Shown one piece after another: positions 1 to 7,259 of a stretch of DNA of 8,716 bases. The translations under genes and the position numbers were made by a program. How positions within the stretch are numbered: position 1 is the stretch's first letter; the number at the start of each line of letters is the position of its first letter. The DNA is from an uncultured Lachnospiraceae bacterium (GTDB taxonomy: Bacteria; Bacillota; Clostridia; Lachnospirales; Lachnospiraceae): positions 1 to 8,716 of the forward strand of contig CAJTLX010000086.1 in NCBI GenBank assembly GCA_910577165.1. Direction: 5' to 3'. The notes beneath the pieces were generated by a model. It saw only the letters and a program-made list of their open reading frames with translations. It did not search any database and was not told where the DNA came from.

Positions 1-2955
1 CGCCGCAATAATACCGACCGCCTCACCGACCTGCACCGCCGCACCAGTTGCCATATTTGATCCGTAGCATTTTGCACATACCCCGACATGGGAACGACAG
101 GTTAAGATTGTGCGAATCTTTATTTTTGCGTCAAACCCCGCCTCTTTTATCTCCTTTTTCGCCACAATGCGCGCTGCTCTCTGCGGGGTAATCATATGGT
201 TTCTCTTGACAATCATCTCGCCGTTATCATCGTAGATGGTCTCACAGGAGTATCTCCCGGTAATGCGCTCTTCCAGGCTCTCAATCATTTCCTTGCCGTC
301 CGAGAATGCTTTGATCCACATCCCTGGAAGCTCCTCCAACCCCTCCGAACAATCTGTCTCACGGATAATCTGCTCCTGGGATACATCGACAAGTCGTCTG
401 GTCAGATAACCGGAGTCCGCTGTGCGCAGCGCGGTATCGGAGAGACCTTTGCGCGCACCGTGCGCGGAGATAAAGTATTCGAGTACGTCAAGCCCCTCAC
501 GGAAATTTGCCTTGATCGGCAACTCGATGGTCTTTCCGGAGGTATCTGCCATCAATCCGCGCATTCCGGCAAGCTGCTTGATCTGCTTTTCAGAACCACG
601 CGCACCGGAGTCCGCCATCATATAAATATTGTTGTACTTGTCAAGCCCGGAGAGAAGCTTGTGTGTGATCTCATCGTCCGCTTCCTTCCAAGTCTCAATT
701 ACCGCCTTGTAACGCTCCTCCTCGGTCATTAAGCCACGCCGGAAATTCTTTGCAATGCGATCCACTGTCGCCTCAGCCTCAGCGATAATCTCCTGCTTTG
801 CCGCAGGAACTGTCATATCGGAGATCGATACCGTCATTGCCGCAAGCGTCGAATATTTATATCCCATCGCCTTGATTGCATCAAGTGTTTCCGCCGTCGT
901 TGTCGCGCCGTGGATATTGATACATTTCTCAAGAATTTTCTTTAACTGCTTTTTGCCGACGTGGAAATCTATCTCAAGTGCCAGCATATTTTCATCCTTG
1001 CTGCGATCGACAAAGCCTAAATCCTGCGGGATAATCTCGTTAAAGAGCAAACGTCCAAGAGTGGTTTCAAGGATCTTTTCAATCGGTGCGCCCGCCGCGT
1101 TTGCCCCACATCGCTTTACCTTGATCTTCTGGTGCAGGGTAATAGCTCCATTCATATGCGCAAGCAGTGCAGTGTTGGTATCCTCATAATAATGTCCTAA
1201 CAGATCACTCGGACGGCAGATTACCGTGCGCCCAGTCTTCTCATCCACAAGGTACTTGATATAGCTGTCCTCGTTAAACATCCCCTCGCGCTCCGCTTTG
1301 CCCGCCTGTACTGCCAGGTAGCTCTCTGTCAAATCTTTCCTTATATCCTCAAGGTTCGTATAAAGCTTTGTGGTACGCGCTGCAATTTCCTTATCCTCCG
1401 AGAAATCCACCATCTTGCCCATCGTCAGATAGTAGATCCCAAGCACCATATCCTGGGACGGAACCGCCACTGGACCGCCGTCGGACGGCTTTAGGAGATT
1501 GTTTGGCGAGAGCAGAAGGAAGCGGCATTCTGCCTGTGCCTCCACAGACAGAGGAAGATGCACCGCCATCTGATCGCCATCAAAATCGGCGTTGAATGCG
1601 GTACAAACGAGCGGATGCAACTTAATTGCCTTGCCCTCGACAAGCACCGGTTCAAATGCCTGAATTCCAAGACGGTGCAGTGTAGGTGCGCGGTTTAACA
1701 TTACCGGATGCTCTCGGATTACGTCCTCCAAAATATCCCAGACCTCAGGCTGCAAACGCTCCACCATCTTCTTTGCGGACTTGATATTGTGGGCGGTATT
1801 TTTTGCCACCAGCTCCTTCATTACAAAAGGTTTAAACAGCTCAATCGCCATTTCTTTTGGCAGACCGCACTGATAAATTTTAAGTTCCGGACCAACTACG
1901 ATAACAGAGCGGCCAGAATAATCAACACGCTTTCCAAGAAGGTTCTGACGAAAACGCCCCTGTTTTCCCTTTAACATATCGGAGAGGGATTTTAATGGTC
2001 GATTTCCAGGACCTGTAACCGGCCTGCCGCGCCGCCCATTGTCAATCAGCGCGTCTACTGCCTCCTGAAGCATCCTTTTTTCATTGCGCACAATAATATC
2101 CGGCGCACCAAGCTCCAAAAGCCGCTTTAAGCGGTTATTGCGGTTGATAATGCGGCGGTAGAGATCATTCATATCGGATGTTGCAAAACGCCCACCGTCA
2201 AGTTGTACCATCGGACGAATATCTGGGGGGATCACCGGGATCACGGTCATAATCATCCACTCCGGCTTGTTGCCGGACTCGCGGAACGCCTCAACTACCT
2301 CAAGACGCTTGATAATGCGCGCGCGCTTCTGTCCGGTGGACTCTCTTAATCCCTTCTTTAATTCAGCGGACTCTTTCTCCAAATCGATGGCCTGCAAAAG
2401 TTCCATAATTGACTCCGCACCCATCCCGGCGCGGAAGGTATTGCCCCACTTATCATATGCCTCACGAAATTCTTTGTCGCTTAGAATCTGTTTGTAGGAA
2501 AGGTCGGTATCCCCCTTGTCAAGCACGATATAGCTTGCAAAATAAAGCACTTTCTCAAGTACCCTTGGCGAGAGGTCAAGGATCAATCCCATACGGCTCG
2601 GAATCCCCTTAAAATACCAGATGTGGGATACCGGTGCTGCAAGTTCAATATGTCCCATTCTCTCACGGCGCACACTGGCCTTGGTCACTTCAACACCGCA
2701 GCGGTCACAGACCACGCCTTTATAACGGATTTTCTTGTACTTTCCACAGTGACATTCCCAGTCCTTGCTCGGCCCGAAGATCTTTTCGCAGAACAGACCG
2801 TCCTTTTCCGGCTTTAAAGTTCTGTAATTGATTGTTTCCGGCTTTTTTACCTCGCCCCTCGACCACTCACGGATTTTTTCCGGCGAAGCAAGACCGATCT
2901 TAATCTTATCATACGTGATTTCCTTCACGCTGTCATTTTCTATATCGTAGGACAT
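1..2955 (-). CDS. rpoC: RpoC, DNA-directed RNA polymerase beta-prime subunit (5' part, runs off the left edge)
   Basis: Beta-prime forms the catalytic half of core RNA polymerase with RpoB, and RpoA and omega complete the core. The open frame starts with ATG at 2955-2953 and stays open for 985 codons to base 1; the family is usually about 1200 residues or more, so the C-terminal part is missing. In order it shows the N-terminal zinc site (C68, C70, C83, C86), RFRQNLLGKRVDYSGRS at 334-350, and the catalytic magnesium loop NADFDGDQM at 455-463 with D457, D459 and D461. The bridge helix follows at about 815-855 (NFREGLDVLEYFISAHGARK and onward). The second zinc site has C869, C953, C960 and C963, with the same 7- and 3-residue spacing of the last three cysteines as in E. 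coli. The window ends at VGEAVGIIAA, just before the trigger loop. It starts 40 nt after the rpoB stop and is surely cotranscribed with it. I saw no frameshift or internal stop. Confidence 0.98.
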   Translation of the reverse strand, partial: MSYDIENDSVKEITYDKIKIGLASPEKIREWSRGEVKKPETINYRTLKPEKDGLFCEKIFGPSKDWECHCGKYKKIRYKGVVCDRCGVEVTKASVRRERMGHIELAAPVSHIWYFKGIPSRMGLILDLSPRVLEKVLYFASYIVLDKGDTDLSYKQILSDKEFREAYDKWGNTFRAGMGAESIMELLQAIDLEKESAELKKGLRESTGQKRARIIKRLEVVEAFRESGNKPEWMIMTVIPVIPPDIRPMVQLDGGRFATSDMNDLYRRIINRNNRLKRLLELGAPDIIVRNEKRMLQEAVDALIDNGRRGRPVTGPGNRPLKSLSDMLKGKQGRFRQNLLGKRVDYSGRSVIVVGPELKIYQCGLPKEMAIELFKPFVMKELVAKNTAHNIKSAKKMVERLQPEVWDILEDVIREHPVMLNRAPTLHRLGIQAFEPVLVEGKAIKLHPLVCTAFNADFDGDQMAVHLPLSVEAQAECRFLLLSPNNLLKPSDGGPVAVPSQDMVLGIYYLTMGKMVDFSEDKEIAARTTKLYTNLEDIRKDLTESYLAVQAGKAEREGMFNEDSYIKYLVDEKTGRTVICRPSDLLGHYYEDTNTALLAHMNGAITLHQKIKVKRCGANAAGAPIEKILETTLGRLLFNEIIPQDLGFVDRSKDENMLALEIDFHVGKKQLKKILEKCINIHGATTTAETLDAIKAMGYKYSTLAAMTVSISDMTVPAAKQEIIAEAEATVDRIAKNFRRGLMTEEERYKAVIETWKEADDEITHKLLSGLDKYNNIYMMADSGARGSEKQIKQLAGMRGLMADTSGKTIELPIKANFREGLDVLEYFISAHGARKGLSDTALRTADSGYLTRRLVDVSQEQIIRETDCSEGLEELPGMWIKAFSDGKEMIESLEERITGRYSCETIYDDNGEMIVKRNHMITPQRAARIVAKKEIKEAGFDAKIKIRTILTCRSHVGVCAKCYGSNMATGAAVQVGEAVGIIAA

Positions 2956-2961
2956 TTATGG

Positions 2962-2969
2962 CACCCCTT
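2962..2969 (-). promoter_or_regulatory. Ribosome binding site of rpoC
   Basis: On the minus strand AAGGGGTG lies 6 nt before the ATG at 2955, inside the 40-nt rpoB-rpoC gap. It matches the anti-Shine-Dalgarno complement AAGGAGGTG imperfectly. The same octamer precedes the rpoB start chosen here. No terminator-like hairpin is visible in the gap, which supports cotranscription of rpoB and rpoC. Confidence 0.85.
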
Positions 2970-2995
2970 CCGTTTACTCTGTCACAATCACAGCT

Positions 2996-5900
2996 TTATT
3001 CATCGAACTCCTCATCCACATCCTTGAAATCCAGACTCTCCTCGTCGTCCTCCTCGTCCACATCGTCAAATGTGTCGAACATTTCTCCGTCCTCCACATT
3101 GACCTCGCGGTACCCGGCATCCTCATATCCGTCATCGTAGCGGAAATTGTCATCCCCCTCGATAAGCGGCGTAAGCTCCGTATCTCCGTACTCAATATTT
3201 TCGGTCATTAGGACTTCCTCGCCATTCTCATCAAGCACAGTAACATCAAGTGCCAAGGACTGAAGTTCCTTTAACAGCACCTTAAAGGATTCCGGAATCC
3301 CCGGCTCTGAAATATTTTCTCCCTTGATAATCGCCTCGTAGGTCTTTACGCGCCCCGTCACATCATCCGATTTTACGGTCAAAATTTCCTGTAGGATATG
3401 CGCTGCACCGTAAGCCTCAAGTGCCCATACCTCCATCTCTCCGAAACGCTGTCCGCCAAACTGCGCTTTGCCTCCTAAAGGCTGCTGAGTGACAAGCGAA
3501 TATGGACCGGTCGAGCGCGCGTGAATCTTGTCGTCCACCAGATGGTGAAGCTTTAAATAATGCATAAAGCCGATGGTGACCGCACCGTCAAAATACTCGC
3601 CCGTGCGCCCATCGCGAAGTCTTACTTTCCCGTCGCGATTGATCGGAACGCCCTCCCACTCCTTGCGGTACTCTTTGTTCGTCAGAAGGAATTCCATTAC
3701 TTCCGGATCAAGAATGTCCTTATATTTCTTCTCAAACTCGGTAAGCGGCGTGTTGACATAGTCATTTGCCATCTCTAAGGTATCCATAATATCATTCTCA
3801 TTCGCGCCGTCAAAAATCGGGGTGGAAACCTTAAATCCAAGCACATTCGCCGCAAGGCTTAAATGGATCTCAAGCACCTGCCCGATATTCATACGGGACG
3901 GCACACCAAGAGGGTTTAACACGATATCAAGTGGTCTTCCGTTCGGCAAAAATGGCATATCCTCCACCGGAAGCACACGCGAAACCACACCCTTGTTCCC
4001 ATGGCGGCCAGCCATCTTGTCGCCGACCTGGATCTTTCTCTTCTGCGCAATATAGACACGTACGGTCTCGTTAACTCCTGGAGGCAACTCATCACCATTT
4101 TCATGAGTAAACACTTTAGCATCAACAATAATACCATATTCGCCGTGTGGCACACGCAGTGAGGTATCGCGCACCTCCCTCGCCTTCTCGCCAAAGATGG
4201 CGCGAAGTAAACGTTCCTCGGCGGTAAGTTCCGTCTCGCCCTTCGGCGTTACCTTGCCCACTAGGATATCCCCGGCACGCACTTCCGCACCGATGCGGAT
4301 AATCCCGCGATCATCTAAGTCCTTTAATGCCTCATCGCCCACACCCGGCACATCGCGTGTGATCTCCTCCGGTCCTAGCTTTGTATCGCGCGCCTCAGCC
4401 TCATACTCCTCAATATGAATAGAGGTATAAACATCCTGCTGTACTAACCGCTCAGAGAGGAGAACGGCATCTTCATAGTTGTATCCTTCCCAGGTCATAA
4501 AACCGATCAGCGGGTTCTTGCCTAAAGCTAACTCGCCGCCTGAGGTGGATGGACCATCCGCAATAATCTGTCCCGCCTCCACATGATCACCCTTTGTCAC
4601 AATCGGACGCTGGTTGATTGAAGTTCCCTGATTGCTTCTGGTAAATTTTGTAAGCCGATACTCGTCCTTTGCATTGTCCTCGGTGCGAATCACAATCTTG
4701 CAGGAGGTGGAGAGTTCCACAACCCCGCCGCGCTTTGCCACAATGCACGCACCGGAGTCAACCGCGGTCTTTGTTTCCATGCCGGTGCCCACCACCGGAG
4801 ATTCAGTAAACAAAAGCGGCACCGCCTGACGCTGCATATTTGAACCCATCAGCGCGCGGTTCGCATCGTCGTTCTGCAAAAACGGAATCATGGCAGTTGC
4901 CACAGAGAATACCATGCGCGGCGACACATCCATCAGATCCACCTTGGTCTTCTGGAACAGGGAAGTTTCTGTGCGGAATCGCCCCGATACATTATTATTA
5001 ATAAAATATCCATTCTCGTCCAGACGCTCATTTGCCTGCGCCACAATATATTTGTCCTCTTCATCCGCCGTCAGATAAATTACCTCATCCGTAACACGCG
5101 GATTCTTCGGATCAGATTTATCTACCTTTCGGTAGGGTGCTTCCACAAAACCATACTGGTTGATTCTCGCATAGGAGGCGAGGGAATTGATCAGACCGAT
5201 GTTCGGACCTTCCGGGGTCTCAATCGGACACATTCTGCCATAGTGCGTGTAATGCACATCGCGCACCTCAAACCCGGCGCGATCGCGGGAGAGACCGCCC
5301 GGACCCAGAGCCGAGAGACGGCGGATATTGGTCAGCTCGCTGAGCGGATTGTTCTGATCCATAAACTGGGAGAGCTGTGAACTTCCAAAAAATTCCTTTA
5401 CCGCAGCCGTCACCGGCTTAATATTGATTAGTGACTGCGGACTGATCCCCTCAAGATCCTGCGTTGTCATGCGCTCGCGCACCACGCGCTCAAGCCTTGA
5501 GAGACCGATGCGGTACTGATTCTGCAAAAGCTCGCCGACTGCGCGGATTCTTCGGTTTCCCAGATGATCAATATCGTCCTGGTTACCAATTCCATATTCT
5601 AGATGCATATTATAATTGATTGAGGCAAAAATATCTTCACGCGTAATATGTTTTGGAATCAGATCTAACACATCGCGCTTGATGGCCGCCTTGATATCTT
5701 CAATATTGTCATTTTCATTTAAAATGCCCGCAAGCACAGGATAGTAAACATCCTCTGTAATGCCAAGTTCCGCCTTGTCACAGTCCACATACGCATTTAA
5801 ATCAACCATAAGATTGGTTAAGACCTTGACATTGCGCTCCTCTGTCTGTACAATAATAAACGGCAGTGCCGCATTTTGAAGCTGCACTGCGATCTCCTCC

Positions 5901-6844
5901 GTAATAAGCGTTCCGACCTCAATAACTTCGCCCGTTGAGCGATCTATGGCATCCTCTGCAAGGGTAAGACCTACTACACGGTTTTTTAGTGCTAATTTTT
6001 TATTAAACTTATAACGCCCCACCTTCGCAAGATCGTAGCGTCTTGGGTCAAAGAACATCGCGTTGACCAGGGTTTCCGCACTCTCCACGGAAAGCGGCTC
6101 ACCTGGACGCAGCTTTTTGTACAATTCAAGCAAACCATCCTGATAATTGTCTGAAGGGTCCTTTGCAAAGCTTGCCATAATCTTCGGCTCCTCGCCGAAC
6201 ATATCTTTAATCTGCTCATTTGTGCCAATGCCAAGCGCGCGCAAAAGTACAGTGATTGGCACTTTGCGGTTGCGATCCACCCGCACATAGAAAATATCAT
6301 TTGAGTCCGTCTCGTATTCCAACCACGCGCCGCGATTTGGAATTACAGTACACGAATATAAGGTCTTTCCGATCTTATCATGCCCAATAGTATAGTAAAT
6401 TCCGGGGGAACGCACTAGCTGGCTGACAATGACACGCTCGGCACCGTTGATTACAAACGTTCCAGTCTCCGTCATCAATGGCAGGTCGCCCATAAAAATA
6501 TCATGCTCGTTGATCTCGTCATTCTCCCTGTTGTGGAGGCGCACTTTTACTTTTAGCGGGGCAGCATAAGTCGCATCCCGCTCCTTGCACTGCTCGATCG
6601 TGTACTTCGCATCCTCCTCGCAAAGATGGAAACCAGTAAACGCAAGGCTGAGTTTACCGCTGTAGTCAGTAATTGGAGAGATATCCCTAAAGGCTTCGCC
6701 CAAGCCCTCATCTAGGAACCACTGATAGGAATTTTTCTGAACCTCGATAAGGTTCGGCATTCCAAGTACTTCCTTCTGGCGGGAATAGCTCATCCTCATA
6801 CCCTTACTGCCAACTTTAATTGGACGTATCCTGTTTTTATCCAT
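2996..6844 (-). CDS. rpoB: RpoB, DNA-directed RNA polymerase beta subunit
   Basis: Beta is the second large catalytic subunit of RNA polymerase and carries the rifamycin pocket. With the start at 6844 it has 1282 residues. Visible blocks in order: NGAERVIVSQLVRSPG at 133-148; the rifampicin cluster around 487-513 (GSSQLSQFMDQNNPLSELTN, then IRRLSAL); ETPEGPNIGLI shortly after; the signature GDKMAGRHGNKG at 941-952, whose K943 and K951 match E. coli K1065 and K1073; and HARSTGPYSLVTQQ from 1108. The last 53 residues (1230-1282) are very acidic, with 27 Asp/Glu against 3 Lys/Arg. The frame can be extended 17 codons upstream to an ATG at 6895, but that start has only GGGG one base away. The ATG at 6844 has a well-spaced AAGGGGTG, and MDKNRIRPIKVGSKGMRMSY is the start expected for clostridial RpoB. 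Cluster position 506 is Asn where E. coli has His526. Upstream is purD rather than rplJ-rplL. Confidence 0.98.
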   Translation of the reverse strand: MDKNRIRPIKVGSKGMRMSYSRQKEVLGMPNLIEVQKNSYQWFLDEGLGEAFRDISPITDYSGKLSLAFTGFHLCEEDAKYTIEQCKERDATYAAPLKVKVRLHNRENDEINEHDIFMGDLPLMTETGTFVINGAERVIVSQLVRSPGIYYTIGHDKIGKTLYSCTVIPNRGAWLEYETDSNDIFYVRVDRNRKVPITVLLRALGIGTNEQIKDMFGEEPKIMASFAKDPSDNYQDGLLELYKKLRPGEPLSVESAETLVNAMFFDPRRYDLAKVGRYKFNKKLALKNRVVGLTLAEDAIDRSTGEVIEVGTLITEEIAVQLQNAALPFIIVQTEERNVKVLTNLMVDLNAYVDCDKAELGITEDVYYPVLAGILNENDNIEDIKAAIKRDVLDLIPKHITREDIFASINYNMHLEYGIGNQDDIDHLGNRRIRAVGELLQNQYRIGLSRLERVVRERMTTQDLEGISPQSLINIKPVTAAVKEFFGSSQLSQFMDQNNPLSELTNIRRLSALGPGGLSRDRAGFEVRDVHYTHYGRMCPIETPEGPNIGLINSLASYARINQYGFVEAPYRKVDKSDPKNPRVTDEVIYLTADEEDKYIVAQANERLDENGYFINNNVSGRFRTETSLFQKTKVDLMDVSPRMVFSVATAMIPFLQNDDANRALMGSNMQRQAVPLLFTESPVVGTGMETKTAVDSGACIVAKRGGVVELSTSCKIVIRTEDNAKDEYRLTKFTRSNQGTSINQRPIVTKGDHVEAGQIIADGPSTSGGELALGKNPLIGFMTWEGYNYEDAVLLSERLVQQDVYTSIHIEEYEAEARDTKLGPEEITRDVPGVGDEALKDLDDRGIIRIGAEVRAGDILVGKVTPKGETELTAEERLLRAIFGEKAREVRDTSLRVPHGEYGIIVDAKVFTHENGDELPPGVNETVRVYIAQKRKIQVGDKMAGRHGNKGVVSRVLPVEDMPFLPNGRPLDIVLNPLGVPSRMNIGQVLEIHLSLAANVLGFKVSTPIFDGANENDIMDTLEMANDYVNTPLTEFEKKYKDILDPEVMEFLLTNKEYRKEWEGVPINRDGKVRLRDGRTGEYFDGAVTIGFMHYLKLHHLVDDKIHARSTGPYSLVTQQPLGGKAQFGGQRFGEMEVWALEAYGAAHILQEILTVKSDDVTGRVKTYEAIIKGENISEPGIPESFKVLLKELQSLALDVTVLDENGEEVLMTENIEYGDTELTPLIEGDDNFRYDDGYEDAGYREVNVEDGEMFDTFDDVDEEDDEESLDFKDVDEEFDE

Positions 6845-6852
6845 CGACGTTT

Positions 6853-6860
6853 CACCCCTT
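6853..6860 (-). promoter_or_regulatory. Ribosome binding site that sets the rpoB start at 6844
   Basis: AAGGGGTG on the minus strand ends 8 nt before the ATG at 6844-6842. It is identical to the octamer in front of rpoC. A weak stem (GATTT at 6872-6876 on the minus strand pairing with AAATC at 6861-6865, 6-nt loop) ends right beside it and could slightly affect access. I infer this site decides against the in-frame ATG at 6895. Confidence 0.8.
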
Positions 6861-6992
6861 GATTTGATATAAAATCTCCGTTTTTCTATTTCCATTCCCC
6901 AGATTTAATCTATAAAATATAGTAATAAAATTGCTTTTCCATCCATATCTTGTGAAATACGCACATTTTTTGAGATATTTTTGAAAAAAACA

Positions 6993-7021
6993 TTTGCATT
7001 TTTACCATACTGTGATATAAT
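6993..7021 (+). promoter_or_regulatory. Plus-strand sigma-A-type promoter facing the rpoB promoter
   Basis: TTTGCA (6993-6998, 4 of 6 matches to TTGACA), a 17-nt spacer and a perfect TATAAT (7016-7021), with TGA directly before it as an extended -10. The start should be near 7028-7029. No plus-strand protein gene follows. It lies inside the rpoB leader and points against rpoB transcription. In AT-rich DNA such matches can arise by chance, but the combination of perfect -10, extended TG, 17-nt spacer and a plus-strand terminator downstream is notable. Confidence 0.5.
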
Positions 7022-7065
7022 ATACTGTAGGTATGGATAGAGAGCATCATAATAGTGCATCTTTC

Positions 7066-7094
7066 ATGCTAACACATTGTTGTCAAGCTGTCAA
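7066..7094 (-). promoter_or_regulatory. Sigma-A-type promoter for rpoBC
   Basis: On the minus strand a perfect -35 TTGACA (7094-7089) is followed by a 17-nt spacer and a -10 TAGCAT (7071-7066). The -10 matches the consensus at 4 of 6 positions, including the key A2 and T6. The bases TGT directly before the -10 give an extended -10. Transcription should start near 7058-7060. A second TTGACA lies 8 bp further on (7086-7081) but has no -10 at the right distance. This is the best promoter on the minus strand between purD and rpoB. Confidence 0.7.
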
Positions 7095-7096
7095 GA

Positions 7097-7129
7097 TTTT
7101 TTTGGCATTTTTTTGTTTTCCATTTTTTT
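7097..7129 (-). promoter_or_regulatory. A-tract block upstream of the rpoB promoter, UP-element-like
   Basis: Read on the minus strand, three A7 tracts (7129-7123, 7114-7108, 7103-7097) and one A4 tract (7119-7116) lie directly upstream of the -35. The two tracts nearest the -35 are centred 11 bp apart, about one helical turn. A-rich DNA in this position is typical of UP elements bound by the RNA polymerase alpha C-terminal domain and of intrinsically bent promoters. The UP-element role is inferred from position and composition only. Confidence 0.5.
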
Positions 7130-7175
7130 CCATATCAAGTAAGAGAAAGTTTCTCCTACCCGCTATGCCGGACAC

Positions 7176-7203
7176 CTGTCAGCTTCAGTTGACAGATTTT
7201 TTT
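7176..7203 (+). terminator. Intrinsic terminator oriented on the plus strand
   Basis: CTGTCA (7176-7181) and TGACAG (7190-7195) form a perfect 6-bp stem with an 8-nt loop (GCTTCAGT). One A and then seven T (7197-7203) follow on the plus strand. On the minus strand the same hairpin is preceded by A7 and followed by GGTGTCC, so it would not terminate purD transcription. No plus-strand gene ends here, which is why its orientation is surprising. Confidence 0.6.
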
Positions 7204-7223
7204 GTGTGTGCAGTAAACAGCAA

Positions 7224-7250
7224 GTCGAACTGCACCATATGCAGCCCGAC
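7224..7250 (-). terminator. Hairpin just after purD, possible weak purD terminator
   Basis: In minus-strand RNA, GTCGGGCTGCA (7250-7240) pairs with TGCAGTTCGAC (7234-7224) over 11 bp around a 5-nt loop. Two of the pairs are G-U. They become A-C mismatches in plus-strand RNA, so the stem suits minus-strand transcription. It begins 9 nt after the purD stop. The following bases (TTGCTGTTTACTG) are only a poor U-tract, so termination may be partial or the hairpin may mainly protect the mRNA 3' end. Whether purD messages read on into rpoB cannot be decided from sequence. Confidence 0.5.
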
Positions 7251-7259
7251 GCATCTACT

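Larger units (their letters stand above)
6845..7059 (-). other. rpoB 5' leader, about 215 nt, AT-rich
   Basis: This is the untranslated stretch between the inferred rpoB transcription start (about 7058-7060) and the start codon. It is AT-rich, has no convincing reading frame on the minus strand apart from the 17-codon in-frame extension of rpoB, and no recognisable riboswitch. It has short symmetric pieces only: CCATAC/GTATGG (7031-7036 with 7005-7010), AGATT/AATCT around 6901-6911, and the small stem next to the ribosome binding site. No intrinsic terminator is visible, so I see no attenuator. The leader overlaps the plus-strand promoter described below. Confidence 0.5.
7028..7203 (+). ncRNA. 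Candidate small RNA of about 175 nt in the purD-rpoB gap (unrecognised)
   Basis: This is inferred from a plus-strand promoter at 6993-7021 and a plus-strand intrinsic terminator at 7176-7203, with nothing coding in between. The 5' end can pair with the region just before the terminator: 7030-7036 (GGTATGG) with 7163-7169 (CTATGCC), 7 bp with two G-U pairs. It continues with 7038-7044 against 7151-7158, one base bulged. The RNA would therefore form a long closed stem, a U-rich middle (three U7 runs) and a terminator hairpin. The first 30 or so nt are complementary to the start of the rpoB leader RNA. I do not recognise the family. The length and rod shape recall 6S RNA, but I see no 6S consensus and the U-rich interior argues against it. 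It may also be fortuitous. Confidence 0.35.

Noticed and set aside
196..1189. Several plus-strand reading frames opposite rpoC
   Set aside because: The minus strand encodes conserved RpoC motifs without a break here; the plus frames are shadows of its codon bias.
2958..3140. Serine-rich plus-strand frame opposite the end of rpoB
   Set aside because: The serine runs are the reverse complement of the GAY/GAR codons of the acidic RpoB tail, so this is a composition artefact.
6845..7059. L10-type autoregulatory leader or attenuator before rpoB
   Set aside because: rplJ is not present upstream and no intrinsic terminator or kink-turn-like structure is visible in the leader.
7143..7155. GAGAAAGTTTCTC palindrome
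   Set aside because: It is a perfect 6-bp arm palindrome around one base, but short and isolated. It is not placed like an operator of either promoter, so it may well be chance.
7028..7203. Identity of the candidate RNA as 6S RNA
   Set aside because: Length and a closing stem fit, but no 6S central-bubble consensus is visible and three U7 runs in the middle are unlike 6S. Only a covariance search could revive this.
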